DNA of 64,000 bases from Spirochaeta thermophila DSM 6192 (GTDB taxonomy: Bacteria; Spirochaetota; Spirochaetia; Winmispirales; Winmispiraceae): assembly GCF_000147075.1 (NCBI RefSeq), contig NC_014484.1, positions 1,195,501 to 1,259,500 of the forward strand, in the 5' to 3' direction. The position numbers and the translations under genes were made by a program. The notes under the pieces were generated by a model. That model made no database searches. It was not told where the DNA came from and saw only the letters and a program-made list of their open reading frames with translations. Within the stretch, counting starts at the first letter, position 1, and every line of letters starts with the position of its first letter. This document shows positions 21,301-29,686 of this stretch, piece after piece.

Positions 21301-23138
21301 TGGGAGGTGTCGGTAGACCATTCGAAAGCGGACAAAGGGATGCGGGTTTCGAGTTCCACCTTCCGGGGAGAGAGGGGGGTGTGGGTGAAGACGACCTGTC
21401 CTCCGAGCTGGGGGAGGAGCCCCTTGACGAGGAGGGATCCCAGGATGCGTTTCTCGAATTCCTCCGCCCTGGAGGGAGAGAAGACGGCTCTCATGGTGAG
21501 GATGTACCCTTCCTCATGCGCACGGAGTTCGAGCGTGGAAGGGCTTGAGGGGGATGCGTAGGAACGGAGTGCTTCGAGGAAATAGGAGAGGAGGATGCCG
21601 TAGGGGATGGCGGATGCGAGGGGTACGTGGGGTGAAGCGGAGGGATGGTAGGAAAGGGAGAGACCGGTGGTCCTGTAGAGGGAGACGATGTGGTCGAAGA
21701 GTTGGGCGAGGTCGATGCTGGTGAGCGATGGTTGGGTGTAGGCCATGTCGTGGACCAGGGCTATGGTGTGGAGGAGTTGTCGTATGAGGTGGAGGGTGTC
21801 TTTCACCCGTCCCGAGGGGAGGGGTTCCATCTCCAGGGTGAGGATGCTCACCATGGTCTGGAGGTTGTTCTTGACTCGGTGGTCGATCTCCTTGAGGAGG
21901 AGTTCCCGTGCCGCGAGGTGCTGGAGGACTTCTTCGTGTTGCTGGTCGAGTCGTTGCTTGAGGTCGATGAGGGCGCGGGATATCTCCCCGAGCTCGTCGG
22001 TTCGCTGGGAGAGGGTCAACAGGTCGGCGGGTATGGCCTCCTGGAGCCTCAGGACCCTGGTGTGGTGGGTGAGGAGGTCGAAGTGCCGGGCGATGTTCCT
22101 CGAGGAGAAGAGGGCGATCATTACGACCACGGCCATGAGGAGGAGGATGGTCAAGAGGGCGGCGAGCTGGGCACGGCGGAAAGGCGCGGTGAGGGAGTCT
22201 CTCGGGACGGCGGTGAGGAGGTGGAAGGTCGTGGACCGGGAGGTGAGGATGTGCTCCTGGAGGTAGACCGGGATGCCGTCCAACTCGGTGAGGGTGATGG
22301 TCTCGGGATGGTGGCGGGTGAGGGGGTCATCCCGGGAAGGGGTGCCGGATCCCTCCCGGGAGTCCAGGGGGGTGAGGAGGCGGTATGGCGGCGGCGCAGG
22401 AGCTGCGGCGAGGAGGTGGTGTGAGTCGTCGAAAAGGTAGCACCGGATGTCGAGGGGGGTCGTGAGGGTCTCGAGGATGCGGGAGAAGTGGAGGAGTTCT
22501 ATGGTGACGGTGCTCACACCGATCGTGCGGTCTCCGACTCTGATCGGGGTGCTCACGGCCATGGCGGGGGCGTCGCTCGAGGCGAGGCGGTAAGGGGGGG
22601 ACCAGATCATGGTGCCGGCGTCGAGGGCCGCGGTGTACCAGGGACGGGTGCGGGGGTCGTAGCCGGCTACACGCTGGAGCTCGGTGCCGGGGGAGAGGGA
22701 GGGGGTGGAGAAGAATGTGAGGTCCCCTTCCCTGCCTGCCGGTCGGTAGCCGTACCTGATTCCTTGCGGGAGTCGTTGGACTTCCACGTAGGTTCCGTCT
22801 TCCATGCCTGCGGCCACGATGGAGATTTCAGGGTGGGATTCGATTTCCTTGAGAAAGAGGGCGTGGATCTTTTCGGTGGGGAGGGAGGGGTGGAGTGAGA
22901 TGATGTGGGCGTTGATGAGGGCGAGGTCGGCGGGTGGGTCGAGAAGGGCGTGGAGCTCGGAGGTCACGGCGCGTTCGATGGCGGTGAGGTATTTCTCGGC
23001 GGTGGTGTGGGCTATCTGGGGGAGGGAGAGGTACATGAGGAGTCCGCCCGCGGCGAGGGCCCCTATGCTCGCGACTATGACGGGGATGAGGATGCGGTCG
23101 ATGAGGCGGGCGGAACGGGAGGAGTGGGGGTGTGACAT
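21297..23138 (-). CDS. Membrane sensor histidine kinase-like protein, HisKA_2 type, with degenerate ATPase domain
   Basis: 613 residues. Membrane helix one is about 15-38. A periplasmic dCache-type sensor domain follows to about 300 (YDPRTRPWYTAAL is characteristic), then membrane helix two (LAALLTILLLMAVVVMIAL), a HAMP-like linker and a HisKA_2 dimerisation domain with an intact H box, EIDHRVKNNLQ (His420). The following domain keeps the fold pattern, but the N box reads YFLEALRSY instead of ELVTNALKH and no DxGxG is present. ATG 23138 lies 11 nt below a TATACT box. No response regulator is adjacent. The ligand is unknown. Confidence 0.85.
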   Translation of the reverse strand: MSHPHSSRSARLIDRILIPVIVASIGALAAGGLLMYLSLPQIAHTTAEKYLTAIERAVTSELHALLDPPADLALINAHIISLHPSLPTEKIHALFLKEIESHPEISIVAAGMEDGTYVEVQRLPQGIRYGYRPAGREGDLTFFSTPSLSPGTELQRVAGYDPRTRPWYTAALDAGTMIWSPPYRLASSDAPAMAVSTPIRVGDRTIGVSTVTIELLHFSRILETLTTPLDIRCYLFDDSHHLLAAAPAPPPYRLLTPLDSREGSGTPSRDDPLTRHHPETITLTELDGIPVYLQEHILTSRSTTFHLLTAVPRDSLTAPFRRAQLAALLTILLLMAVVVMIALFSSRNIARHFDLLTHHTRVLRLQEAIPADLLTLSQRTDELGEISRALIDLKQRLDQQHEEVLQHLAARELLLKEIDHRVKNNLQTMVSILTLEMEPLPSGRVKDTLHLIRQLLHTIALVHDMAYTQPSLTSIDLAQLFDHIVSLYRTTGLSLSYHPSASPHVPLASAIPYGILLSYFLEALRSYASPSSPSTLELRAHEEGYILTMRAVFSPSRAEEFEKRILGSLLVKGLLPQLGGQVVFTHTPLSPRKVELETRIPLSAFEWSTDTSH

Positions 23139-23148
23139 CCTATCAGGT

Positions 23149-23177
23149 AGTATAGTGCAGACGGGCGGGAAAGGCAA
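23149..23177 (-). promoter_or_regulatory. Promoter of the sensor kinase gene
   Basis: TTGCCT (23177-23172), 17 bp, TATACT (23154-23149) on the minus strand. The ATG follows 10 nt after the -10 box, so the predicted leader is only about 4 nt. Confidence 0.7.
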
Positions 23178-23215
23178 AGGAAAGGGGGATCGTGCGGGTG
23201 CGGTGGGGAGGTGGG

Positions 23216-23926
23216 TCAGATGTCGCGGGCGAGGGCGAGGGCGTAGACGATGGAGACTCCTCCGGTCCGCAGGATGTGTGCACACTCCCCTATCGTGGCT
23301 CCCGTGGTGACTACGTCGTCCAGGAGGATGACGGTGCGGGGGGGATCGGCGGGGGAAGGGGCGGCCCGGTAGGCGCCGAGGACCGAGGTGAGGCGAAGGG
23401 CGCGGGGGAGGTGCTTCTGGGGGTGGTAGCGGGTGGGGTTGGTGTGCTGGAGGCGGAGGGGGGATCGGGGACGTCGGGTGAGCCGGGTGAGGTGACGGGC
23501 GACGAGTTCGGTGTGGCCGAATCCGAGGGCGCGGAGGCGGCGGGGGTGGGTGGGGACGGGAATGAGGGGGGCGTCGGGAGGGAAGGATGCGAGGGCGGGG
23601 AGGAGGAGGGCGGCGATGAGGCGCGCGAGATGCCGCTGTCCGTGATGTTTGTAGGCGAGCAGGAGACGGGGGATGGTGTGATGGTAGAGGAAGGGGGCCT
23701 GGAGTGCGTCCACGGAGGGGGGGATGCAGCGTGGGCATGGGGAGGCGGGCGTAGGGAGGGGTTGGCTGCAGCGGGGGCAACGAGGGGGGAGGATCGGGAT
23801 GAGACCGGCGAGGCAGCGGGGACAGAGGGGATGGAGGGGATGCGGGCGGGGGATGAAGGTGCCGCATACCTGGCAATGGAGAGGCGCGAGCAGATCTAGG
23901 ATCGCTTCGAAAGGAGTCGTTTCCAT
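23216..23926 (-). CDS. comF: ComF-family phosphoribosyltransferase-like protein
   Basis: 236 residues. The N-terminal third carries four zinc-binding-like knuckles (CQVC, CPRC, CPRC, CPRC). The C-terminal part is a type I phosphoribosyltransferase fold with the PRPP loop VILLDDVVTTGAT. ComF proteins act in uptake or processing of single-stranded DNA during natural competence; no other competence gene is in the window. ATG 23926 lies inside the mutS 3' end (31-nt overlap). The coding strand is very C-rich, mostly CTC, CCC and CAC codons, unlike mutS. Confidence 0.88.
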   Translation of the reverse strand: METTPFEAILDLLAPLHCQVCGTFIPRPHPLHPLCPRCLAGLIPILPPRCPRCSQPLPTPASPCPRCIPPSVDALQAPFLYHHTIPRLLLAYKHHGQRHLARLIAALLLPALASFPPDAPLIPVPTHPRRLRALGFGHTELVARHLTRLTRRPRSPLRLQHTNPTRYHPQKHLPRALRLTSVLGAYRAAPSPADPPRTVILLDDVVTTGATIGECAHILRTGGVSIVYALALARDI

Positions 23927-26502
23927 CGTGCTATGGCATTGAGGGCTTCGAGTGGGGTATGCCTTTCCACGTCGAAATGCGAGAGTTCTTCCGCGAGGAG
24001 TTCGTATGGTGAGAACAGTTCGGGCTGCTCGTCCCTGGAGTCGGCCGGGGGGATGGAGGGGCCCCCTTCGGTTCCAGTGAGATCTTCCTCCCTCCGGCTC
24101 AGAGCCTCTTCTATCGCGCGGGCCCGCTTCACCACAGCCTCCGGGACACCGGCCAGTCGTGCCACGTGTATGCCGTAGGATTTTTCCGCGGCCCCTGCCC
24201 GCACTCTTTTGAGGAAGACGATTCCATCCCGATCTTCCCTTACCGCCATACTGAGATTGAAGACCGCGGGATGTGTGATCTTCGTGAGCTCGTGGAAATG
24301 GGTGGCGAAAAGCGTGCGGGCTTTCACCCTCTCCAGGAGATACTCCACCACAGCCCATGCAATGGAAAGCCCGTCTATGGTTCCGGTGCCCCTCCCTACC
24401 TCATCCATGATGATCACGCTCCTCGGAGTGGCGTGATGCAGGATGTAGGCGGTTTCGTTCATCTCCACGAGAAACGTGGATTCCCCGCGGGCGATGTTGT
24501 CGCTCGCTCCCACGCGGCAGAAGAGGCGGTCCGCGATCCCTATCACCGCTTCCTTCGCAGGGACGAACGACCCCATCTGGGCCATCAGCACGATGAGGGC
24601 GTTTTGTCTGAGAAAGGTGGACTTGCCTGCCATGTTCGGTCCGGTGATGACGGCGAGGGTCCTGCGGGGGGGATCGAGGAGGAGGTCGTTGGGGACGAAA
24701 CTCCCTGTGGGAAGATGGGCCTCCACCACGGGATGACGCCCCTCCTTCACGTCGAGCACGAGTTCGGTAGTGACGACGGGTCGGGTGTATCCGTATCGGG
24801 TCGCCGCATAGGCGAGCGACTGGAGACAGTCGATGGCTGCAACGCTCTTTCCGAGTGCGAGCAGTCCTTCAAGATGTGTCTTGGTTCGTTCGCGCAGATC
24901 CATGAAGATCTTCCGCTCCAGCTCGACGAGTCGTTCCTCCGCCTCCGCGAGCTGGGATTCGAGCTCGATGAGACGTTCCGTGGTGAATCGCTGTGTCTGA
25001 ACCAATGTCTGACGGGGTATGAAATAGGAGGGGACCAGATGGGCGTTCGCTCGGGTGACCTCGAAGAAGTAGCCGATCACCTTGTTGTATTTGAGTTTGA
25101 GCGAGCTTATCCCGCTCCGTTCACGTTCCTCCTGGAGATAGCGATCCAGGATCTCCTGGCTGTGATCCCGAAGTGTTCGGCAGCGGTCGACTTCCGGATC
25201 ATAGCCTTCTCGTATGATGTTGCCCTCATTGAGGGAGGTGGAGGGGTTATCCATGAGAGCAGGAAGGAGCGAGTCGGCGAGGGTCGACAGCGTCTCGAAG
25301 AGATCCATGGGGAGGAGGAAGGAGGAAAATGCTTCGATCCCGGAGAGGAGTGCAAAAGCCTCTTCATACGCCTCAATGGTACCGGCTATGGCGAGGAGGT
25401 CCTTCGCGTGTGCCTTGTCCAGGGCGACCCGCGTGGCGAGGCGTTCGATGTCCAGCATGGAAGCGAACAGCTTTCTCAGTGTCTGGAGAAGGTGCTGATC
25501 CCGATAGAGGTGCTCCACGGCTTCGAGCCGCGCCTCTATGTCGGCGGGTGTGACGAGTGGATAGAGGATCCATCGTCGGAGGAGGCGGGCTCCCATGGGG
25601 GTGGTGGTGTGATTGAGCACTCGATAGAGTGTGAAGTGCTCCCCCCCGTCCTGGATATTCTTCACCAATTCGAGATTCCTGATGGTCGTTTCATCGAGAA
25701 GGAGCGCGTCTTCCTCCCGGTAGGGATGGATGGAACGGACGTGGGGAAGAAGGGTGTGGCACGTGTCTTCGAGGTACTGGAGAAGAGGACCCGCGGTGAT
25801 GAGTTCTGGAGAATCCTCTTCGAGCCCGAATGCCTTCAGGTTCACACTCCTGAAGTGTCGTACGAGCCGTTCGAAGGAGGTGCGGGGATCGAAATACCAG
25901 TCGGGGAATCGGTTGACATAGATCTCGCCATGGGCGTCGAGGACTTTCTCGATCTCGGGTTCCTCCATCGCAGACTCCGGGAGGATGAGCTCGGAGGGAG
26001 AGATGCGGGCGAGTTCCCGTGCGAGGATCTCGGCAAAGGATCCGGGGGCGGTGCCGGCAAGGAATTCCCCGGTGGACAGTTCCACGCAGGAGAGGGAGAC
26101 CCTCTCCTTGCCGGCGGGAGCTGCTGCGAGAAGGAAGTTGTTCTTCTGTTTTTCAAGGAGCTCCTCATCCGTGACTGTGCCGGGGGTGATCACTTCGATC
26201 ACTTCCCGGCGGGCGAGTCCCCTCCCCTTCTCCGGGACTTCCACCTGTTCACAAATTGCGATCTTCTTTCCCGCCCGGAGGAGTCTTGCGATATAGTTCT
26301 GAGCGGCGTGGAAGGGTATCCCACACATGGGAATCCCATTCCTCTGGGTGAGGGTGATGCCCAGTATCCGGCTTGCTTCCTTTGCATCGTCTGCGAACAT
26401 CTCATAGAAATCACCCAGACGAAAGAAGAGGATCTCCTCCCTATAACGCTTCTTGAATTCCCAGTATTGCTGCATCATAGGGGTCTGGAGATCCTGCATC
26501 AT
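23896..26502 (-). CDS. mutS: DNA mismatch repair protein MutS
   Basis: 868 residues, typical of MutS1. The mismatch-binding domain is at the N-terminus with FFRLGDFYEMFADDA, containing the F-x-E mismatch reader (usually GDFYElF). Core and clamp helices follow. The ATPase domain shows Walker A GPNMAGKSTFLRQ, the LVEMNET signature and Walker B IIMDEVGRGT. MutS recognises mismatches and recruits MutL; mutL is not in the window. It lies 37 nt after skp and overlaps comF. Confidence 0.97.
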   Translation of the reverse strand: MMQDLQTPMMQQYWEFKKRYREEILFFRLGDFYEMFADDAKEASRILGITLTQRNGIPMCGIPFHAAQNYIARLLRAGKKIAICEQVEVPEKGRGLARREVIEVITPGTVTDEELLEKQKNNFLLAAAPAGKERVSLSCVELSTGEFLAGTAPGSFAEILARELARISPSELILPESAMEEPEIEKVLDAHGEIYVNRFPDWYFDPRTSFERLVRHFRSVNLKAFGLEEDSPELITAGPLLQYLEDTCHTLLPHVRSIHPYREEDALLLDETTIRNLELVKNIQDGGEHFTLYRVLNHTTTPMGARLLRRWILYPLVTPADIEARLEAVEHLYRDQHLLQTLRKLFASMLDIERLATRVALDKAHAKDLLAIAGTIEAYEEAFALLSGIEAFSSFLLPMDLFETLSTLADSLLPALMDNPSTSLNEGNIIREGYDPEVDRCRTLRDHSQEILDRYLQEERERSGISSLKLKYNKVIGYFFEVTRANAHLVPSYFIPRQTLVQTQRFTTERLIELESQLAEAEERLVELERKIFMDLRERTKTHLEGLLALGKSVAAIDCLQSLAYAATRYGYTRPVVTTELVLDVKEGRHPVVEAHLPTGSFVPNDLLLDPPRRTLAVITGPNMAGKSTFLRQNALIVLMAQMGSFVPAKEAVIGIADRLFCRVGASDNIARGESTFLVEMNETAYILHHATPRSVIIMDEVGRGTGTIDGLSIAWAVVEYLLERVKARTLFATHFHELTKITHPAVFNLSMAVREDRDGIVFLKRVRAGAAEKSYGIHVARLAGVPEAVVKRARAIEEALSRREEDLTGTEGGPSIPPADSRDEQPELFSPYELLAEELSHFDVERHTPLEALNAIARWKRLLSKRS

Positions 26503-26539
26503 CCCTCCATGGGTCGCACGATGGGACTGCCTGATGACG

Positions 26540-27064
26540 TCAGCGAGCGCTTCCCATGAGCCGTTCGATCACGAGATCCGTGATGTCCACTTCCTTGTGC
26601 CACCAGAGGAGATCGGGATCCGTACTCTTGAAGATGACGCTGAAACCGTGTGTCTCGGCCACGTATTCCAGCGCGTTTTTCAGCTCCTGGAGGAAGGTGG
26701 ACGATTCTGTGAGCTTTCTCTGCCGCTCTTCGAGTTGCTGGGTTTTCACTCGATAGTAATCCCTCAGATACTGGGTTTTCTGGTAGATCTGCTGATCGAG
26801 GGTCAACGCCCGCTCCTCGTTTCCCGCTTCCTGTGCCTGAAGTTTCTGCTCCTGGAGGGCCTTTATTTCGGCGGTAAGTCGGTTCACCTCCTCCTGGATC
26901 TCTGTCTTGAAACGTTCTATCTCTCTCACCGCCGAAGAGTTTCGGAAAAAGGCCATCGCCACCCTGTTGATGTCGACCACGGCCACTGTGATGAGCTCCT
27001 CTCCAGGGGCGATCGTGCTTCCGAGTAAGAGAAGTCCTGTCACGAAGATGAGTATACGCTTCAT
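26540..27064 (-). CDS. skp: Skp/OmpH-family periplasmic chaperone
   Basis: 174 residues with a signal peptide (RILIFVTGLLLLGS) and a mature part that is mainly one long coiled coil (about 45-130), as in Skp. The start of the mature protein (VAVVDINRVAMAFF) matches the OmpH beta strand. Skp holds unfolded outer-membrane proteins and delivers them to BamA, whose gene is 14 nt upstream. Length is close to the family average (~160). The gene order tamB-bamA-skp supports the call. Confidence 0.9.
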   Translation of the reverse strand: MKRILIFVTGLLLLGSTIAPGEELITVAVVDINRVAMAFFRNSSAVREIERFKTEIQEEVNRLTAEIKALQEQKLQAQEAGNEERALTLDQQIYQKTQYLRDYYRVKTQQLEERQRKLTESSTFLQELKNALEYVAETHGFSVIFKSTDPDLLWWHKEVDITDLVIERLMGSAR

Positions 27065-27078
27065 GGGTCCCTCCCGCT

Positions 27079-29667
27079 CTAATAGAGGTCATATCCGATG
27101 GTAAACACGAAATCCAGACCCAGCGAGTCGGGGAACAGACTCCCCTCCTGCCATTCTATCTTGTCGTCCACCACCTTGAAACGCTTGGCTATGTAGAACC
27201 GGAGAGGGAACTGAGGGATGACGAACCGGATCCCTCCTCCTACCCCGAACCGGTAGTTTTCCAGGGGAATGTCCCAAGGAGCCGTCACATCCACCGAAAA
27301 CGCGGGAAAATCGAAATAGAAGTCCCACCACATGATCTGTTCGATAAGGGGCATTCGGAGCTCTATCCAGTTGTCCCAGAGGGTCCTCCCCCCTCCGATG
27401 GGTTCTCTTGGCCATCCTCTCCCCACAAAGAAACCGTCGACATAGAGTTGATCCAAAGAAGTGGCTTGATAGGTGGCACCTTCAGGAACCCAGAACTGGT
27501 CCAGGTTATACGTGAGCCTCGTGTGAGCGGCGAGCACCCACTTGAAGTTCCAATTCTCGGCTACGGGAATGTCGAAGAGGGTGAGATACCCTTCCATCTT
27601 TGTGGTAGGCTGGATATAGTGACGGCTTCCCCCCAGGAACCCTCCCACGAAGAGGAGCTGTTGGCTGAGATAGTATCCCGAGCTGGGACTGTAGAAGATA
27701 TCCCGCGTATCGAGAGAGACTCCGAGGTTCCATTTGTTGACAAACAACCACTTCCCTCTGTTTTCCCGCGTCGTGGGGTCGAAAGGACGATATCTGCTCG
27801 CATCGTAGTCGAGAGTGGTGAGTGAAGTGGAAAAGTAGGTACTGGGAGTGAGTCTCCCCACAGGTGTATAAAAACGGTATCCCGTATTGATTCCGAAAGA
27901 GATCGCCCATGTTTCGTAGCTCATGAGATATTCTTCAGGTATATTGAAGCCGTTTCTCCGTGCGTACTCGTAATCGGTTATCACGTCTCCGGCGTCGATC
28001 TGTTCCTGGGAAGGGTTGGGCACGATCTCTCCAGTCTCCGCATCCACCCATTGCCCTGTATAGAGGCCATTGTCAGGAACGGCGTTGTCCTCATTCCCGG
28101 TGAAGATTATCCCATCTATAGCAGTGTCCTGGGGAATTGTCTTCCCGGTATCCTTGTGAGAGATGCTCAAACTCACTCCACCCGTCCACCGTTTCCCGAA
28201 AAGCCATCTGTCAGTGTAGTTGAATCCGAGGGTTTGTTCATTTGGTGCCGCCGTCAGGTTCACACCGAAGTCGAGCCCATAGCCCAGGAAGTTCTGATCA
28301 CTCCAGGCCACGGTCGCCGCTACAGGGAAATCGCTGCTCCCCCCGAAGTTCACCCCGAACTGGATATTGGCGGTGGGCGCTTCCTCGACATTGATCACCA
28401 GGTTCATGAGCCCCTCGGTGCTTCCGGCAGGGGTTTCGGGGGCGATGGAGGTGAAATATTGGAGATTATAGAGATTGCGCAGACCTTCTACGATCTTGGT
28501 CTTGCTGAAGACGTCCCCTTCTTCTATGGGGAGCTCCCGGAGGATCACGAAGTCCTTGGTCTTGGTGTTTCCCCTGAGGATGATGTTCTCTATGTGCGCC
28601 CGCCCGCGTTCCTCTATCATCACGTGGTAGGAGACGAGATGCTGTTCGGAGTCCTTCTCTTCCCTGAGGTCGATCCGGTTGAAGATGTAGCCGTTCTCGT
28701 AGTAAAGGTCGAGGAGCTTCTGGTAATCCCGGCTGAAGGCGGTGCGGTCGAAGATATCTCCTTCTTCGAGAGAGAAAAGCTCCCGGAGCCGTTCGGTGGA
28801 AAAGATCTTGTTGCCTTCGAAAGTGATTCCTCCGAACCGGTACTGTTCCCCTTCCGAGAGATAGATGGTGATGTGGAGGTAGTGACGATCCCCCTCTATC
28901 TCCTCGGTCTTTTCCACGTGGGTGATCCGTGCGTCGATATAGCCGCGTTGGGCGTAGTAGTCTTCGATCTTCCTGAGATCCTCCTGGAATGTCTGTTCGT
29001 TGTATACTCCACTCACGAGGAACCCTTGTGGTTTGGTCTTCATGAGTCCCCGGAGCGTCTTTTCAGGATAAAGCAGGTTGCCCGAGAAGGTGATGGACCT
29101 CACGATGATCTGGGGACCTTCCGAGATCACGAAGACCACCTCGGTCCCCCGGTCCCCTTCCCGCAGGACTCCTTCCACGGAGGCCTCGGGAAAACCTTTC
29201 TCATGATAGAGCTCTATGATGGCACGCTCGTCGGCTCTGAGTTTCGCCTGGGTGACCATGTCGCCCCGTTTCAGGAGTATGGTGTCGAGGAGTTCCGAGT
29301 CCCTGACCCTCTGATTCCCTTCGAAGGTGATCCGATCCACAGAAGGGAATTCTTTCACCTCGAAGTGGATGATCACCGCTGAGTAGTTTTCATCGGCGGG
29401 TTGTGCGCTGGGGATGATTTCATCGAAATATTCCAGGGCGTAGAGCTTGCTCTGGATCTCCCAGAACAAATCGTTGGTGAAGATCTTCCCCACATAGGGC
29501 CTGAGAATCCCCCGGATCTCGTTTTCAGACACGGCCGAGAGCCCTGAGAACGAGAACTCTTTTATCGGTTTGCCGAGATACCAATCGGGAGGAGGTTCTT
29601 GAGTGAAGAGCGGAAGAGAGATCACTACCGACAGGAGGAGGATGATAAAACGACGCGTTACTCTCAT
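27079..29667 (-). CDS. bamA: Outer-membrane assembly factor BamA
   Basis: 862 residues. A signal peptide (FIILLLSVVISLPLFTQ) is followed by five POTRA domains to about residue 440, each opening with a repeat such as ITFEGNQRV, ITFSGNLLY, ITFEGNKIF or IILRGNTKT. A 16-strand barrel completes the protein; GRGW in FFVGRGWPRE is the conserved loop-6 VRGF/Y-type motif, and the protein ends in an aromatic residue (GYDLY). It inserts beta-barrel proteins into the outer membrane. ATG 29667 is chosen because AAAGGAG lies upstream; ATG 29685 lacks a site. Confidence 0.97.
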   Translation of the reverse strand: MRVTRRFIILLLSVVISLPLFTQEPPPDWYLGKPIKEFSFSGLSAVSENEIRGILRPYVGKIFTNDLFWEIQSKLYALEYFDEIIPSAQPADENYSAVIIHFEVKEFPSVDRITFEGNQRVRDSELLDTILLKRGDMVTQAKLRADERAIIELYHEKGFPEASVEGVLREGDRGTEVVFVISEGPQIIVRSITFSGNLLYPEKTLRGLMKTKPQGFLVSGVYNEQTFQEDLRKIEDYYAQRGYIDARITHVEKTEEIEGDRHYLHITIYLSEGEQYRFGGITFEGNKIFSTERLRELFSLEEGDIFDRTAFSRDYQKLLDLYYENGYIFNRIDLREEKDSEQHLVSYHVMIEERGRAHIENIILRGNTKTKDFVILRELPIEEGDVFSKTKIVEGLRNLYNLQYFTSIAPETPAGSTEGLMNLVINVEEAPTANIQFGVNFGGSSDFPVAATVAWSDQNFLGYGLDFGVNLTAAPNEQTLGFNYTDRWLFGKRWTGGVSLSISHKDTGKTIPQDTAIDGIIFTGNEDNAVPDNGLYTGQWVDAETGEIVPNPSQEQIDAGDVITDYEYARRNGFNIPEEYLMSYETWAISFGINTGYRFYTPVGRLTPSTYFSTSLTTLDYDASRYRPFDPTTRENRGKWLFVNKWNLGVSLDTRDIFYSPSSGYYLSQQLLFVGGFLGGSRHYIQPTTKMEGYLTLFDIPVAENWNFKWVLAAHTRLTYNLDQFWVPEGATYQATSLDQLYVDGFFVGRGWPREPIGGGRTLWDNWIELRMPLIEQIMWWDFYFDFPAFSVDVTAPWDIPLENYRFGVGGGIRFVIPQFPLRFYIAKRFKVVDDKIEWQEGSLFPDSLGLDFVFTIGYDLY

Positions 29668-29686
29668 GAACACTCCTTTCCTCATG

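Noticed and set aside
21190-21321. A longer RimP starting beyond 21255
   Set aside because: The frame before ATG 21255 runs through the promoter and into the kinase gene. Only TTG 21189 or ATG 21255 are realistic.
24166-26559. A 797-codon plus-strand open frame opposite mutS
   Set aside because: Complete antisense shadow of mutS; no ribosome site and no recognisable protein features.
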